From the NCBI GenBank assembly GCA_027622715.1, contig JAQBYN010000005.1:1-64000 (forward strand): DNA of 64,000 nt, given 5' to 3'. Positions 51,705-59,384 of this stretch are shown here, piece after piece. This stretch comes from Pseudomonadota bacterium. Its GTDB lineage: Bacteria; Pseudomonadota; Alphaproteobacteria; SHVP01. Position 1 is the first letter of the stretch, and every line of letters begins with the position of its first letter. The notes under the pieces were generated by a model. The model made no database searches. It was not told the DNA's origin and was given only the letters and a program-made list of their open reading frames with translations. Position numbers and translations under genes: made by a program.

Positions 51705-52649
51705 ATGGCCCGCAAAACCATTCTTATTGACTGCGATCCCGGCCAAGACGACGCCGTCATGCTATTGCTCGCGTTTGGCGCGCGCGACGAACTCGACATT
51801 CTGGGTATCACGACAGTCGCCGGCAACGTGCCGTTAGCCAAAACCCAGCGCAATGCCCGAATCATTTGCGAACTCGGCGGCGTAACCGACATTCCGGTCT
51901 TTGCTGGATGCGATCGGCCGATGATGCGTCACCTGGTGACAGCCGAGCACGTGCATGGCCGCGAAGGGATCGATGGGACCGCGATCTACGACCCCACCCT
52001 CCCGCTCCAAACGCAGCACGCCGTTGATTTCATCGTCGACGCCTTGATGAAAGCCGCCGACGATTCAATCACCCTGGTGCCGACTGGCCCGCTGACAAAT
52101 ATCGGTATGGCGATCGTGCGCGAGCCGCGCATCCTGCCCAAGATTCGGGAGATCGTCTTGATGGGAGGCGCGATGCGTGAGGGCGGCAATACAACACCGT
52201 CGGCCGAGTTCAATATTTATGTCGACCCGCACGCCGCCAATATCGTCTTTCGCTGCGGGCGTCCCATCGTCGTGATGCCGCTCGATGTCACCCACCAGGT
52301 CATTACGACCGGTGCACGCGTGGAGAGCTTCGCCAACATCGGCAATGTGACCGGCAACGCGGTCAAAGCGATGATGGAATTCTACAACCGGTTCGACGAG
52401 GACAAATACGGCACCGACGGCGGCCCGTTACACGATCCCTGCACGATTGCCTACCTGCTTGCGCCCGACCTATTTAGCGGGAAGGCCGTCAACGTCACGG
52501 TCGAGACCCAATCGGAACTGACCATGGGTGCGACGGTTACCGACTTCTGGCGCGTCACCGAGCGCGGGCACAACGCGACATGGATTCACGGCGTCAATGC
52601 CGATGGATTCTTCGATCTGCTCAATCAGCGGATCGCGCGTCTGCCTTAG
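51705..52649 (+). CDS. inosine-uridine preferring nucleoside hydrolase
   Basis: The 314-residue protein has the calcium-binding DCDPGQDDAVMLLLAFGARD motif of IunH-type enzymes at the N-terminus, followed by AGNVPLAKTQRNARIICEL, VHGREGIDGT, VPTGPLTNIGMAIVREPRIL, ILMGGAMREGGN-like and the late active-site HDPCTIAYLL (H in LHDPC). It cleaves the N-glycosidic bond of ribonucleosides to base and ribose, which the preceding ribokinase can phosphorylate. All metal-binding aspartates appear present. A weak ribosome site lies before ATG 51705. Confidence 0.9.
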   Translation: MARKTILIDCDPGQDDAVMLLLAFGARDELDILGITTVAGNVPLAKTQRNARIICELGGVTDIPVFAGCDRPMMRHLVTAEHVHGREGIDGTAIYDPTLPLQTQHAVDFIVDALMKAADDSITLVPTGPLTNIGMAIVREPRILPKIREIVLMGGAMREGGNTTPSAEFNIYVDPHAANIVFRCGRPIVVMPLDVTHQVITTGARVESFANIGNVTGNAVKAMMEFYNRFDEDKYGTDGGPLHDPCTIAYLLAPDLFSGKAVNVTVETQSELTMGATVTDFWRVTERGHNATWIHGVNADGFFDLLNQRIARLP

Positions 52650-53066
52650 TTACCACTCGCCAACGTTGGCCATGGATGACCAGGGCTCCGCCGGCGGCAA
52701 CGCCTCGCCTTTTTGCAACAGTTCGACTGAAATGTTGTCGGGCGAGCGGACAAAGGCCATACGCCCATCGCGTGGCGGGCGATTGATCGTCACACCGCCG
52801 TCCATCAACCGCTGGCAGGCCGCGTAAATGTCATCGACCTGATAGGCAAGATGGCCAAAGTTCCGGCCCCCGTCATAGGGCTCGGGGTCCCAGTTGTAGG
52901 TCAACTCGACCTGGGCTTCCTCATCACCAGGTGCGGCAAGAAAGATAAGCGAAAACCGCCCCTCATCGTGGTCGATCCGGCGCACCTGGCGCAGCCCAAG
53001 TTTGCCGTAGAATTCCAGCGACGCATCGACATCAGTGACGCGGACCATGGTGTGCAAATACTTCAC
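52650..53066 (-). CDS. gloA: lactoylglutathione lyase-like VOC protein (glyoxalase I)
   Basis: The 138-residue protein matches glyoxalase I: MKYLHTMVRVTDVDASLEFY, then GKLGLRQVRRIDHDEGRFS, QVELTYNWDPEPYDGGRNFG and HLAYQVDDIYAAC, ending IELLQKGEAL-like. It isomerises the hemithioacetal of methylglyoxal and glutathione to lactoylglutathione. Metal-binding residues correspond to H6, E55-type, H72-type and E114-type positions. It is monocistronic and converges immediately (no gap) with the nucleoside hydrolase gene. Confidence 0.85.
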   Translation of the reverse strand: MKYLHTMVRVTDVDASLEFYGKLGLRQVRRIDHDEGRFSLIFLAAPGDEEAQVELTYNWDPEPYDGGRNFGHLAYQVDDIYAACQRLMDGGVTINRPPRDGRMAFVRSPDNISVELLQKGEALPPAEPWSSMANVGEW

Positions 53067-53168
53067 GGGTGGGTGGCTCCATTAAGCTGCGAATGGGCGA
53101 TCATTATGACGCCTGGGCGGCCCACCTCAAAGGCGGAGAAGCGCTCAACAGCACGCCCCACAGGTCAC

Positions 53169-53567
53169 CTAAGCACCAAGGTCGCGAAACTTGCGCTTGA
53201 GGTCGAACTCACTCGATGTCACGTGCGTCTCCATTGCGCCCAAGCGGCGTTCGATCTCGCGAAATTTGTGGCGCAGATCATGCGCCGTGCCGCTGGGCTC
53301 GCGCCGAACTTCTTTCCAGAATTGCGCTTCCTCGCTCGAGACCGGATTTTCGTCCACAGGCGCATCTTCGAGTATCCAAGCCGCTAGAAAATAAACAACG
53401 AGCGAAGGCAACCAGAAGGGCGTGATCAAACTCACTGCGAGGATCACGCGAAGTGGCGTCGGGCTGATGCCCAAGTAATCGGCAACGCCTGCGCAAACAC
53501 CCGAAACCTTCCCCTTCCGACGATTCTTGTACAACCGTGTACGGTTGCTGCGGACCTCGCTATTCAT
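53169..53567 (-). CDS. pspC: phage shock protein C (PspC domain)
   Basis: The 132-residue protein has the PspC domain at about 8-65: TRLYKNRRKGKVSGVCAGVA, then DYLGISPTPLRV, with a membrane helix (VILAVSLITPFWLPSLVVYF). The C-terminal cytoplasmic part, about residues 70-132, looks coiled-coil-like (REIERRLGAMETHVTSSEFD). PspC and PspB sense inner membrane stress and recruit PspA. The ATG at 53567 has GGAGGG about 7 bases upstream; it overlaps the pspB stop by 8 bases. It is the last gene of the psp operon. Confidence 0.9.
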   Translation of the reverse strand: MNSEVRSNRTRLYKNRRKGKVSGVCAGVADYLGISPTPLRVILAVSLITPFWLPSLVVYFLAAWILEDAPVDENPVSSEEAQFWKEVRREPSGTAHDLRHKFREIERRLGAMETHVTSSEFDLKRKFRDLGA

Positions 53568-53790
53568 CACGTGCCCTCCGCCATTCCGGCGAGTCGGCAT
53601 CGAGAATCTTTTCCAGACTGTGGAGGCGCTTCTCGATCTTGTCCGCGCTCCGCCAAAGATCCTGCAGCAGTTTCTCGTCCTCGCCAGAGATCGTTTTTGT
53701 GCCGCGCCACCGTGTCAGGTAGTGGAAGACGATCCATGTCGGCACGACCACGCCGAGCGCCAAGATGACGGCGATCATTCCGGTGTCCAT
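53560..53790 (-). CDS. pspB: phage shock protein B
   Basis: The 76-residue protein has one N-terminal membrane helix (MIAVILALGVVVPTWIVFHY) and a cytoplasmic leucine-zipper-like helix containing EDEKLLQDLWRSADKIEKRL, then HSLEKILD, typical of PspB. It acts with PspC in sensing membrane stress and freeing PspF from PspA. Usual length for the family (about 75). It lies 45 bases after pspA and overlaps pspC. Transcription probably comes from the sigma-54 promoter at 54919-54933. Confidence 0.9.
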   Translation of the reverse strand: MDTGMIAVILALGVVVPTWIVFHYLTRWRGTKTISGEDEKLLQDLWRSADKIEKRLHSLEKILDADSPEWRRARDE

Positions 53791-53835
53791 TGTCCCTCCG
53801 CTGTTGCTTTTCTAACCAAGTAGCCGCGTCCGCAT

Positions 53836-54507
53836 CTAGGACTTAGGGGCGCTCGCCACTCGGGCCTTGAGGGCATCAAGTTCCTCTTGGATTGAATTCT
53901 CGGCTTCCAGTTCCGCGATCTCGTCCGAGAGGGACCGCCGTTGGCCCAGATCATAGGACTCGATCTCACCTTCGGTCGCGTCGATTCTCTTCTCGATCTT
54001 TTCAAATCGAGCGAAGGCATCATCGACCCGCGGATCGTGCAATTGACGGCGGACCTTGAGCCGCGCGTCGACCGTATCCTTACGCGACCGGATCGTCTTT
54101 TGCTTGGCCTTGGCTTCAGTCAGTTTTATCTCGAGCCTTGCGACGTCGGAGTCGTTCTTGGCCAACGAGTCGTCAAGTAGTGCGAGCTCCGCTTCCAGCG
54201 CCCGCGCCGAATCCGACAGTTTGGATTTCTCGAGTAAGGCCCCTTTCGCAAGGTCATCGCGACCGCGCGAGATGGCGAATTCTGCCTTGCGCTCCCACTC
54301 GCTTGCCGAATCGGCCAGACGGTCCAGCTGGCGGTTGATCCCCTTCTTCTCAGCAATCGTTCGGGCCGCGGTCGATCGGACCTCGACCAACGTGTCTTCC
54401 ATCTCCTGAATGATCAGCCTAATCATCTTCTCGGGATCTTCGGCACGGTCCAACATCGCCGTGAGATTAGAATTGATAATGTCGGTAAGACGGGAAAAAA
54501 CGCCCAT
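53836..54507 (-). CDS. pspA: phage shock protein A
   Basis: The 223-residue protein is almost entirely coiled coil, as in PspA/IM30: an N-terminal amphipathic helix (MGVFSRLTDIINSNLTAMLD) that binds stressed membranes, then RAEDPEKMIRLIIQEMEDTL and a long helical hairpin. PspA binds and inhibits PspF and, under stress, polymerises on the inner membrane to limit proton leakage. A GGAGA-type site lies just before the ATG at 54507. It follows two small genes at the operon head rather than being first, which is less usual. Confidence 0.95.
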   Translation of the reverse strand: MGVFSRLTDIINSNLTAMLDRAEDPEKMIRLIIQEMEDTLVEVRSTAARTIAEKKGINRQLDRLADSASEWERKAEFAISRGRDDLAKGALLEKSKLSDSARALEAELALLDDSLAKNDSDVARLEIKLTEAKAKQKTIRSRKDTVDARLKVRRQLHDPRVDDAFARFEKIEKRIDATEGEIESYDLGQRRSLSDEIAELEAENSIQEELDALKARVASAPKS

Positions 54508-54530
54508 GTTCGATCTCCTCTGATTCTAAC

Positions 54531-54671
54531 TTATGCCAGGAAGGCGCCAACCACAGCGCCGGCAAAAAACATGATCCACTGGTCCGTCGTTCGGGTTCGG
54601 ACGAACCGAAGAATGCGCGCGCGCAACCGGACCCAGTTGGTCTCGTCGCGCCCGTAAAGCCGCTCACTCAC
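54531..54671 (-). CDS. 46-residue single-pass membrane protein in the psp operon
   Basis: A short frame from GTG 54671 gives MSERLYGRDETNWVRLRARI followed by a basic stretch, then a hydrophobic segment WIMFFAGAVVGAFLA directly before TAA. It thus has one C-terminal membrane helix. The GTG overlaps the TGA of the preceding small gene (GTGA), so translational coupling supports it as real, although it is below usual size cut-offs. It sits 23 bases before pspA. It is not recognised; a small membrane-stress accessory is a reasonable inference from position. Confidence 0.65.
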   Translation of the reverse strand: MSERLYGRDETNWVRLRARILRFVRTRTTDQWIMFFAGAVVGAFLA

Positions 54672-54880
54672 ATCGGCCTCCCAGTTTCGATTTCGAAACG
54701 CGTAAGGCCCATCCGGTCCAAGTCGCGCCCGCTCACCCGAAACAGCTCGCGGCGGGTCCGGGCCCGACGGCGGTGAATAGCGATCTGCAGCGCCATCCAG
54801 GACGGCACTTCGCCGTCACCGATCCCGGCAGGTTCAACGCCGGCAGCCGGCCCCTGGGTGTCGCCGATCAGCCTTTTCAT
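54668..54880 (-). CDS. DUF1127-like small protein, first gene of the psp operon
   Basis: The 70-residue protein has a C-terminal motif RRARTRRELFRVSGRDLDRM, then GLTRFEIETGRPM, that resembles DUF1127 (YjiS) small proteins, in which an arginine-rich helix is followed by LxDRxLxDIGL. The AGAGGAGG ribosome site just before ATG 54880 is strong, and the gene lies about 27 bases after the predicted sigma-54 start site. It is the first gene transcribed in the stress operon. DUF1127 proteins are implicated in RNA or phosphate regulation in other bacteria; here the role is unknown. Confidence 0.7.
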   Translation of the reverse strand: MKRLIGDTQGPAAGVEPAGIGDGEVPSWMALQIAIHRRRARTRRELFRVSGRDLDRMGLTRFEIETGRPM

Positions 54881-54918
54881 GTGATGTCCTCCTCTAAGCG
54901 ATTACCTTGTTGTATAGA

Positions 54919-54933
54919 GCAGGATACGTGCCA
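54919..54933 (-). promoter_or_regulatory. sigma-54 promoter of the psp operon
   Basis: On the minus strand TGGCACGTATCCTGC has the GG and GC dinucleotides separated by exactly 10 bases, the defining -24/-12 spacing of sigma-54 promoters. Transcription should start near 54907, ahead of the first psp gene at 54880. Activation would be by PspF, encoded divergently at 55056. Confidence 0.8.
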
Positions 54934-54949
54934 ACCAACAGATCGCCTG

Positions 54950-54962
54950 TAAGCCATTGATA
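54950..54962 (-). promoter_or_regulatory. IHF-type binding site upstream of the psp promoter
   Basis: The minus-strand sequence TATCAATGGCTTA fits the consensus WATCAANNNNTTR for integration host factor. It lies about 17 bases upstream of the -24 element, between the promoter and the presumed PspF-binding region, where IHF bending is required in other psp operons. Confidence 0.6.
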
Positions 54963-55055
54963 TTTATAAGTTTTCAGACGGGACGCCCTCTGCATAGGGA
55001 GGCTATTTTTCACTATTTTTGTCATTTTTGAATAAATAGCACTATATTCCAACAC

Positions 55056-56090
55056 ATGACTGTGCCGTCTGAACTGCCCCCGCTCATTGGCCAATCGGCT
55101 AGCTTTCTCCTTCTTGGCGAGCAGATATCGCGACTGGCTGCCCTCGACCGATCGGTCCTGGTCATCGGCGAACGCGGGACGGGCAAGGAATTGGTTGCCT
55201 CGCGCCTCCACTTTCTGTCGCCCCGATGGGAGCGTCCCTACGCGAAGCTCAATTGTGCGGCGCTGGCCGAAAGCCTGCTGGAGAGTGAGTTGTTCGGCCA
55301 CGAAGCGGGCGCCTTCACTGGTGCGACGCGGCGGCGGGCCGGTCGTTTCGAGATCGCGAACGGCGGTAGTCTTTTTCTCGATGAAATCGCCAACGCGAGT
55401 CTTTCCGTTCAGGAGAAGATTCTAAGAACGGTCGAGTACGGAGAATTCGAACGCGTCGGCGGTAACACCACGATCGGCGTCGACGTTCGGGTCATTGGCG
55501 CGACCAATGTCGACCTGCCGAGCGCAGCAAATGACGGTCGTTTTCGCCACGACCTACTCGATCGCCTCAGCGTGGCTGTCATCACGATTCCACCCCTCCG
55601 GGCGCGCCTTGAAGATATCCCGCTGCTCGCCACCCATTTTGGTCGCGCCATCGCGCAGGAAATTGGCTGGTCCGTGTTCCGCGGCTTTGATCGGGGCGCC
55701 CTAAAGCTACTGTGCGACTATCCGTGGCCAGGAAATGTGCGGGAGCTCAAAAACGTCGTGGAACGGGCAGTGTTCGCCGCCGATGCCGACCAGCCCGTCA
55801 ACGAGATCGTCTTCGACCCATTTGACTCGCCGTACCGGCCCCGCAGCGCGCCGAGTGCCACACCACGCGGCGAGCCACACGATGGGTCGCTCTCAGAGCC
55901 GCTCGATCTTGGCACTCCTTTCGGCCTTCGGGAGCGCGTCGCCACGTATGAGAAAAACCTGCTCGAGCAGGCTCTCATCGCCAACCGGCACAACCAGCGT
56001 GCAACGGCGGGCCACCTCGGCCTCACCTACAACCAGTTGCGCAACGACCTGCGGAAGCACGGATTGTTGCACGCCGCGACACCGAGATAG
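55056..56090 (+). CDS. pspF: psp operon transcriptional activator PspF
   Basis: The 344-residue protein is a sigma-54 activator without an N-terminal receiver or sensor domain. Its AAA+ domain starts at about residue 10 with Walker A VIGERGTGKELVASRL, sigma-54 contact GHEAGAFTGATRRRAGRFEI (GAFTGA loop), Walker B GGSLFLDEIANASL and the arginine-finger region. A C-terminal Fis-type HTH follows (LGLTYNQLRNDLRKHG). This matches PspF, which is held inactive by PspA and drives the divergent psp operon under membrane stress. The shared region 54881-55055 carries the sigma-54 promoter, an IHF site and AT-rich sequence. Confidence 0.95.
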   Translation: MTVPSELPPLIGQSASFLLLGEQISRLAALDRSVLVIGERGTGKELVASRLHFLSPRWERPYAKLNCAALAESLLESELFGHEAGAFTGATRRRAGRFEIANGGSLFLDEIANASLSVQEKILRTVEYGEFERVGGNTTIGVDVRVIGATNVDLPSAANDGRFRHDLLDRLSVAVITIPPLRARLEDIPLLATHFGRAIAQEIGWSVFRGFDRGALKLLCDYPWPGNVRELKNVVERAVFAADADQPVNEIVFDPFDSPYRPRSAPSATPRGEPHDGSLSEPLDLGTPFGLRERVATYEKNLLEQALIANRHNQRATAGHLGLTYNQLRNDLRKHGLLHAATPR

Positions 56091-56168
56091 CGCACGCGTT
56101 GATCACCCCGCCGGGAGCGCGTATGTCTCACCACGACAGCCCCGTTCACAATCGCTTCAAGGCGCCAT

Positions 56169-57182
56169 TTGCCCCCGACGATCAAACTCTCGGTTCTGGA
56201 TCAATCGCCGATCCGTAGCGGCGCGACACCAGCCGACGCCATCCGTGAGACCGTCGAGCTAGCCCAGGCCGCCGACCGCTTCGGTTACGCGCGCTATTGG
56301 CTCGCCGAACATCATGCTTCCAGCGGCCTCGCCGGCTCCGCCCCGGAAATTCTTGTTGGCCGGGTGGCCGGTGCCACCGAACGGATAAGAGTGGGCTCCG
56401 GCGGCGTGATGCTTAGTCACTACAGCCCGTTGAAGGTCGCCGAGACGTTCAAACTTCTTGAGACGATGTATCCCGGCCGCATCGATCTTGGAATTGGACG
56501 GGCACCCGGAAGCGATGGCCTAACCGCCGCCGCTCTCGCCTATGGATCGCAAGTCGGCATCGAGTATTTCCCGGCGCGCATCGCCGATCTGCAGGCTTTT
56601 CTCACCGACTCGACCCCGGCCACGCCGGCTTTCGCGCGGGTCAAGGCAACACCACGCACTGACACCGTGCCCGAGCTTTGGCTGCTCGGCTCCAGCGACG
56701 GGAGTGCCAAGCTCGCCGCACATTTCGGCGCCGCATTCTCGTTCGCCTACTTCATTAATCCGTATGGCGGCGAGGCGATCATGGACATGTACCGGGATGA
56801 GTTCCAACCGTCGACAGAACTAGAGAAGCCCGCCGGTAGTTTGTGCGTGTTTGTGGTTTGCGCCGACACCGAAGACCGCGCGGCGTACCTTGCCAAGAGC
56901 CGCAATCTTTGGCGCATCCAATTGGAGAAAGGCGAACTTGGCCCCTACCCCACGCCGGAGGATGCCGAGGCCTATCCCTACTCCGACTCTGAGCGTCTAC
57001 GAATCGCCGAGCGCAGCGCGACCAACATTGTAGGTACACCGGACCAGGTTAAGCCGCAGATTGAGGCACTTGCCGACCGGTTCGGCGTCGACGAAATCAT
57101 GGTGTTGACGATCACCCACGACTTTGCTGCCCGCATTCGCTCCTACGAGTTGGTCGCTAAGGCTTTCGACCTCGCGATTTAG
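56169..57182 (+). CDS. LLM-class flavin-dependent oxidoreductase
   Basis: The 337-residue protein has the luciferase-like TIM barrel: KLSVLDQSPIRSGATPADAI, YARYWLAEHHASSGLAGSAP, VGSGGVMLSHYSPLKVAETF, LLETMYPGRIDLGIGRAPGS and WLLGSSDGSAKLAAHFGAAF. It belongs to the MsnO8-type group of FMN-dependent monooxygenases or dehydrogenases with unknown substrate. Translation is likely to start at the TTG at 56169; no closer ATG or GTG is in frame, and the upstream ATG at 56123 is in another frame that ends in a short peptide. It is monocistronic and follows pspF. Confidence 0.85.
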   Translation: MPPTIKLSVLDQSPIRSGATPADAIRETVELAQAADRFGYARYWLAEHHASSGLAGSAPEILVGRVAGATERIRVGSGGVMLSHYSPLKVAETFKLLETMYPGRIDLGIGRAPGSDGLTAAALAYGSQVGIEYFPARIADLQAFLTDSTPATPAFARVKATPRTDTVPELWLLGSSDGSAKLAAHFGAAFSFAYFINPYGGEAIMDMYRDEFQPSTELEKPAGSLCVFVVCADTEDRAAYLAKSRNLWRIQLEKGELGPYPTPEDAEAYPYSDSERLRIAERSATNIVGTPDQVKPQIEALADRFGVDEIMVLTITHDFAARIRSYELVAKAFDLAI

Positions 57183-57185
57183 CGC

Positions 57186-58007
57186 CTATTTTTCGTAGAC
57201 CGCGAATTCGACAAGACCCGTATTGCCGCCGCTGCTCTCGACAACATCGAGGCGAAGTATCTTTGACTCCACATCGACTGCAAAGCGATAGGGCTTGCTT
57301 GCATCGGGCAACTCGAACGGGCCCAGCTTGCGACCGTCATCAGTGGTTAGCGTGAACTTGTAGGTCTGCGCGGTGCCATCGCTCATCGAGCGCGTCCACA
57401 CCTCGACCTCGCCTATTCGTGCTCGTTTCGGCAGCTCGACGACGATAAACGCCCCATCGCCGTCACCGTTCGACGACCACGCGGAACCGCGTTGTCCATC
57501 GATCGCGTTGTTGGCGCCGAACGACCCATCGTTGGGCTGATTGGACCAGTTGCTCGATACCGCGGCGACACGCGCACCTTCCCGAAGTGACGCCAAATTG
57601 GCGCGGATGTCGCGGGGCGCGGCGGCAGTGCGAAAGGTCTGGGTTTCTCCAACGAAAACGCGGCCGTCGGCGGCGACTCCTTGAACCCGAAAGTGATACT
57701 CCCGATCCGGCAACAGATTAGTCATGAGAGGATGGTGGTACTCGTGCGCGCCGCCATCCATATCCTGATCCACGGCGATCTGACCGAAGGCTTCTGTTTC
57801 GCCGTATACGACGGAGCAGGCCAGTGGAACGCTGGAGCGGAACAAAAGCACCGCATCCCGGTGCGTGATTTCGGTGACCGCAGGCGGAGCGCCCGCGGCA
57901 ACCTCGGCAATCGAACGCACGCCGAATGAGCGTTCTTGACTGAACGCCTGGGGTGCCTCTGCCGCAAAAACAAAAACCGCAATGAGCAGCGTGCTAAAAC
58001 GCACCAT
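57186..58007 (-). CDS. secreted protein with fibronectin type III-like and discoidin (F5/8 type C-like) domains
   Basis: The 273-residue protein has a Sec signal peptide (MVRFSTLLIAVFVFAAEAPQ, then AFSQ). A fibronectin type III/purple-acid-phosphatase-N-like domain follows, about 45-145 (TEITHRDAVLLFRSSVPLAC and LMTNLLPDREYHFRVQG). A C-terminal F5/8 type C-like domain, about 155-273, has ANNAIDGQRGSAWSSNGDGD and AFIVVELPKRARIGEVEVWT. Such domains bind carbohydrates or surfaces. The ATG at 58007 is preceded by AGGAG. Longer frames upstream are not plausible. It is convergent with the LLM gene. Confidence 0.75.
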   Translation of the reverse strand: MVRFSTLLIAVFVFAAEAPQAFSQERSFGVRSIAEVAAGAPPAVTEITHRDAVLLFRSSVPLACSVVYGETEAFGQIAVDQDMDGGAHEYHHPLMTNLLPDREYHFRVQGVAADGRVFVGETQTFRTAAAPRDIRANLASLREGARVAAVSSNWSNQPNDGSFGANNAIDGQRGSAWSSNGDGDGAFIVVELPKRARIGEVEVWTRSMSDGTAQTYKFTLTTDDGRKLGPFELPDASKPYRFAVDVESKILRLDVVESSGGNTGLVEFAVYEK

Positions 58008-58118
58008 GAAGACACTCCTGTGAACAGCGTCCGCTTCGAATACGGGGCGTGTGCTTCCTTTGCAAGGCCGCATCATTGTAGGCATGTTCAACTCTCCTTG
58101 ACTGATCGGGATACCCCT

Positions 58119-59384
58119 ATGACAAACCCGGGCCTCATCAACATTGCGACCGCCGTCTTCACGCTCGCCGCAGTGTTTGGCTACATCAATCACCGCTGGC
58201 TCAAATTGCCGACGACGATTGGCCTCGTTGTCATCGCGATGATGTCGTCGCTTTGCGTTATCGCCCTGGATAGTGCGTTTCCTGAATTGAATTTGCGTGA
58301 CACCGCGCGCGCCGCATTTCTGCAGATCGATTTTCACGAAACGCTCATGCAGGGTTTGTTGAGTTTTCTGCTGTTTGCCGGCGCGCTGCACGTCAATCTC
58401 GACGACTTGATCGCCCGCAAATGGGCAATTGGGTCGTTGGCGACGGCGGGCGTGTTGATCTCGACCGCCCTCAATGCGATCGGGGTCTACTATCTTGCGC
58501 GCGTTTTAGGGATCGACATTCCTTTCGCTTGGGCCCTGGTGTTCGGGGCCCTGATCTCGCCCACCGATCCGGTCGCGGTGTTGGGCATTCTTAAGACCGT
58601 GCCCGGTGTGCCCGATAGCCTGCGCGCCAAGATTGCCGGTGAGAGCCTCTTCAACGACGGCGTCGGCGTTGTGGTCTTTGCGATTCTGCTGGCCGTCGCG
58701 CTGGGCGGCGGCGCCCACGGCGGCGAGCCGATTGGTGCGTTGGGGATCGCCGAGCTCTTTGTCGTCGAAGCGCTCGGCGGTGCGCTTCTTGGGCTCGTCA
58801 CCGGACTGGTCGCGTTTTACGCCATTAAGTCGATAGACGAATACAACCTCGAAATCATGATCACGCTGTCACTTGTGATGTTGACTTACGGCATAGCGAC
58901 ATTGCTCCACCTTTCGGGACCAATCGCCGTCGTGATTGCCGGGTTGTTAATCGGCAATCACGGCACTCGTCTCGCTATGAGCGACAGATCCCGTGAACAC
59001 GTCGAGACCTTTTGGGCCCTACTGGACGAAATCTTGAACGCAGCCCTGTTCCTGCTTATTGGTTTCGAAGTGATTGCTCTGTCCTTCAGCGCACCCGAAT
59101 TACTCGGCATGCTACTTGCCATACCGCTCGCCGTGTTCGCGCGATTCGTATCAGTATCGATTCCCATTGCCGTCCTAGGCCTGCGCCAGACTTTCACCAA
59201 GGGCGCGATTCCCGTTCTCACCTGGGGCGGGCTTAAGGGCGGGATTTCGGTCGCTCTGGCCCTCTCGCTGCCGGATTTTCCAGCGCGAGAACCGATCCTC
59301 GCCATCACCTACGGCGTCGTGATCTTCTCGATCATCGTTCAGGGTCTGTCGATCCGACGGGTGGTGCGGATTGCGGTGCGCTGA
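58119..59384 (+). CDS. cation:proton antiporter (CPA1/NhaP family)
   Basis: The 421-residue protein has about 12 membrane helices and the CPA1 hallmark GALISPTDPVAVLGIL (helix 5), followed by GESLFNDGVGVVVFAILLAV with the ND pair that carries cations. It is of the short-tail NhaP/NhaK-like type, exchanging Na+ or K+ for protons in the inner membrane. The ATG at 58119 starts just before the first helix; earlier frames overlap the divergent secreted-protein gene. Its 3' end overlaps the ATP-grasp gene on the other strand by 53 bases. Confidence 0.9.
   Translation: MTNPGLINIATAVFTLAAVFGYINHRWLKLPTTIGLVVIAMMSSLCVIALDSAFPELNLRDTARAAFLQIDFHETLMQGLLSFLLFAGALHVNLDDLIARKWAIGSLATAGVLISTALNAIGVYYLARVLGIDIPFAWALVFGALISPTDPVAVLGILKTVPGVPDSLRAKIAGESLFNDGVGVVVFAILLAVALGGGAHGGEPIGALGIAELFVVEALGGALLGLVTGLVAFYAIKSIDEYNLEIMITLSLVMLTYGIATLLHLSGPIAVVIAGLLIGNHGTRLAMSDRSREHVETFWALLDEILNAALFLLIGFEVIALSFSAPELLGMLLAIPLAVFARFVSVSIPIAVLGLRQTFTKGAIPVLTWGGLKGGISVALALSLPDFPAREPILAITYGVVIFSIIVQGLSIRRVVRIAVR

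Noticed and set aside
54467-54667. 66-codon minus-strand frame across the pspA start
   Set aside because: It overlaps pspA and the 46-residue membrane protein in another frame, and its protein shows no sensible composition.
56123-56218. Short ATG frame before the LLM gene
   Set aside because: It lies in another frame and ends after about 31 codons; it could be a leader peptide but has no distinguishing feature.
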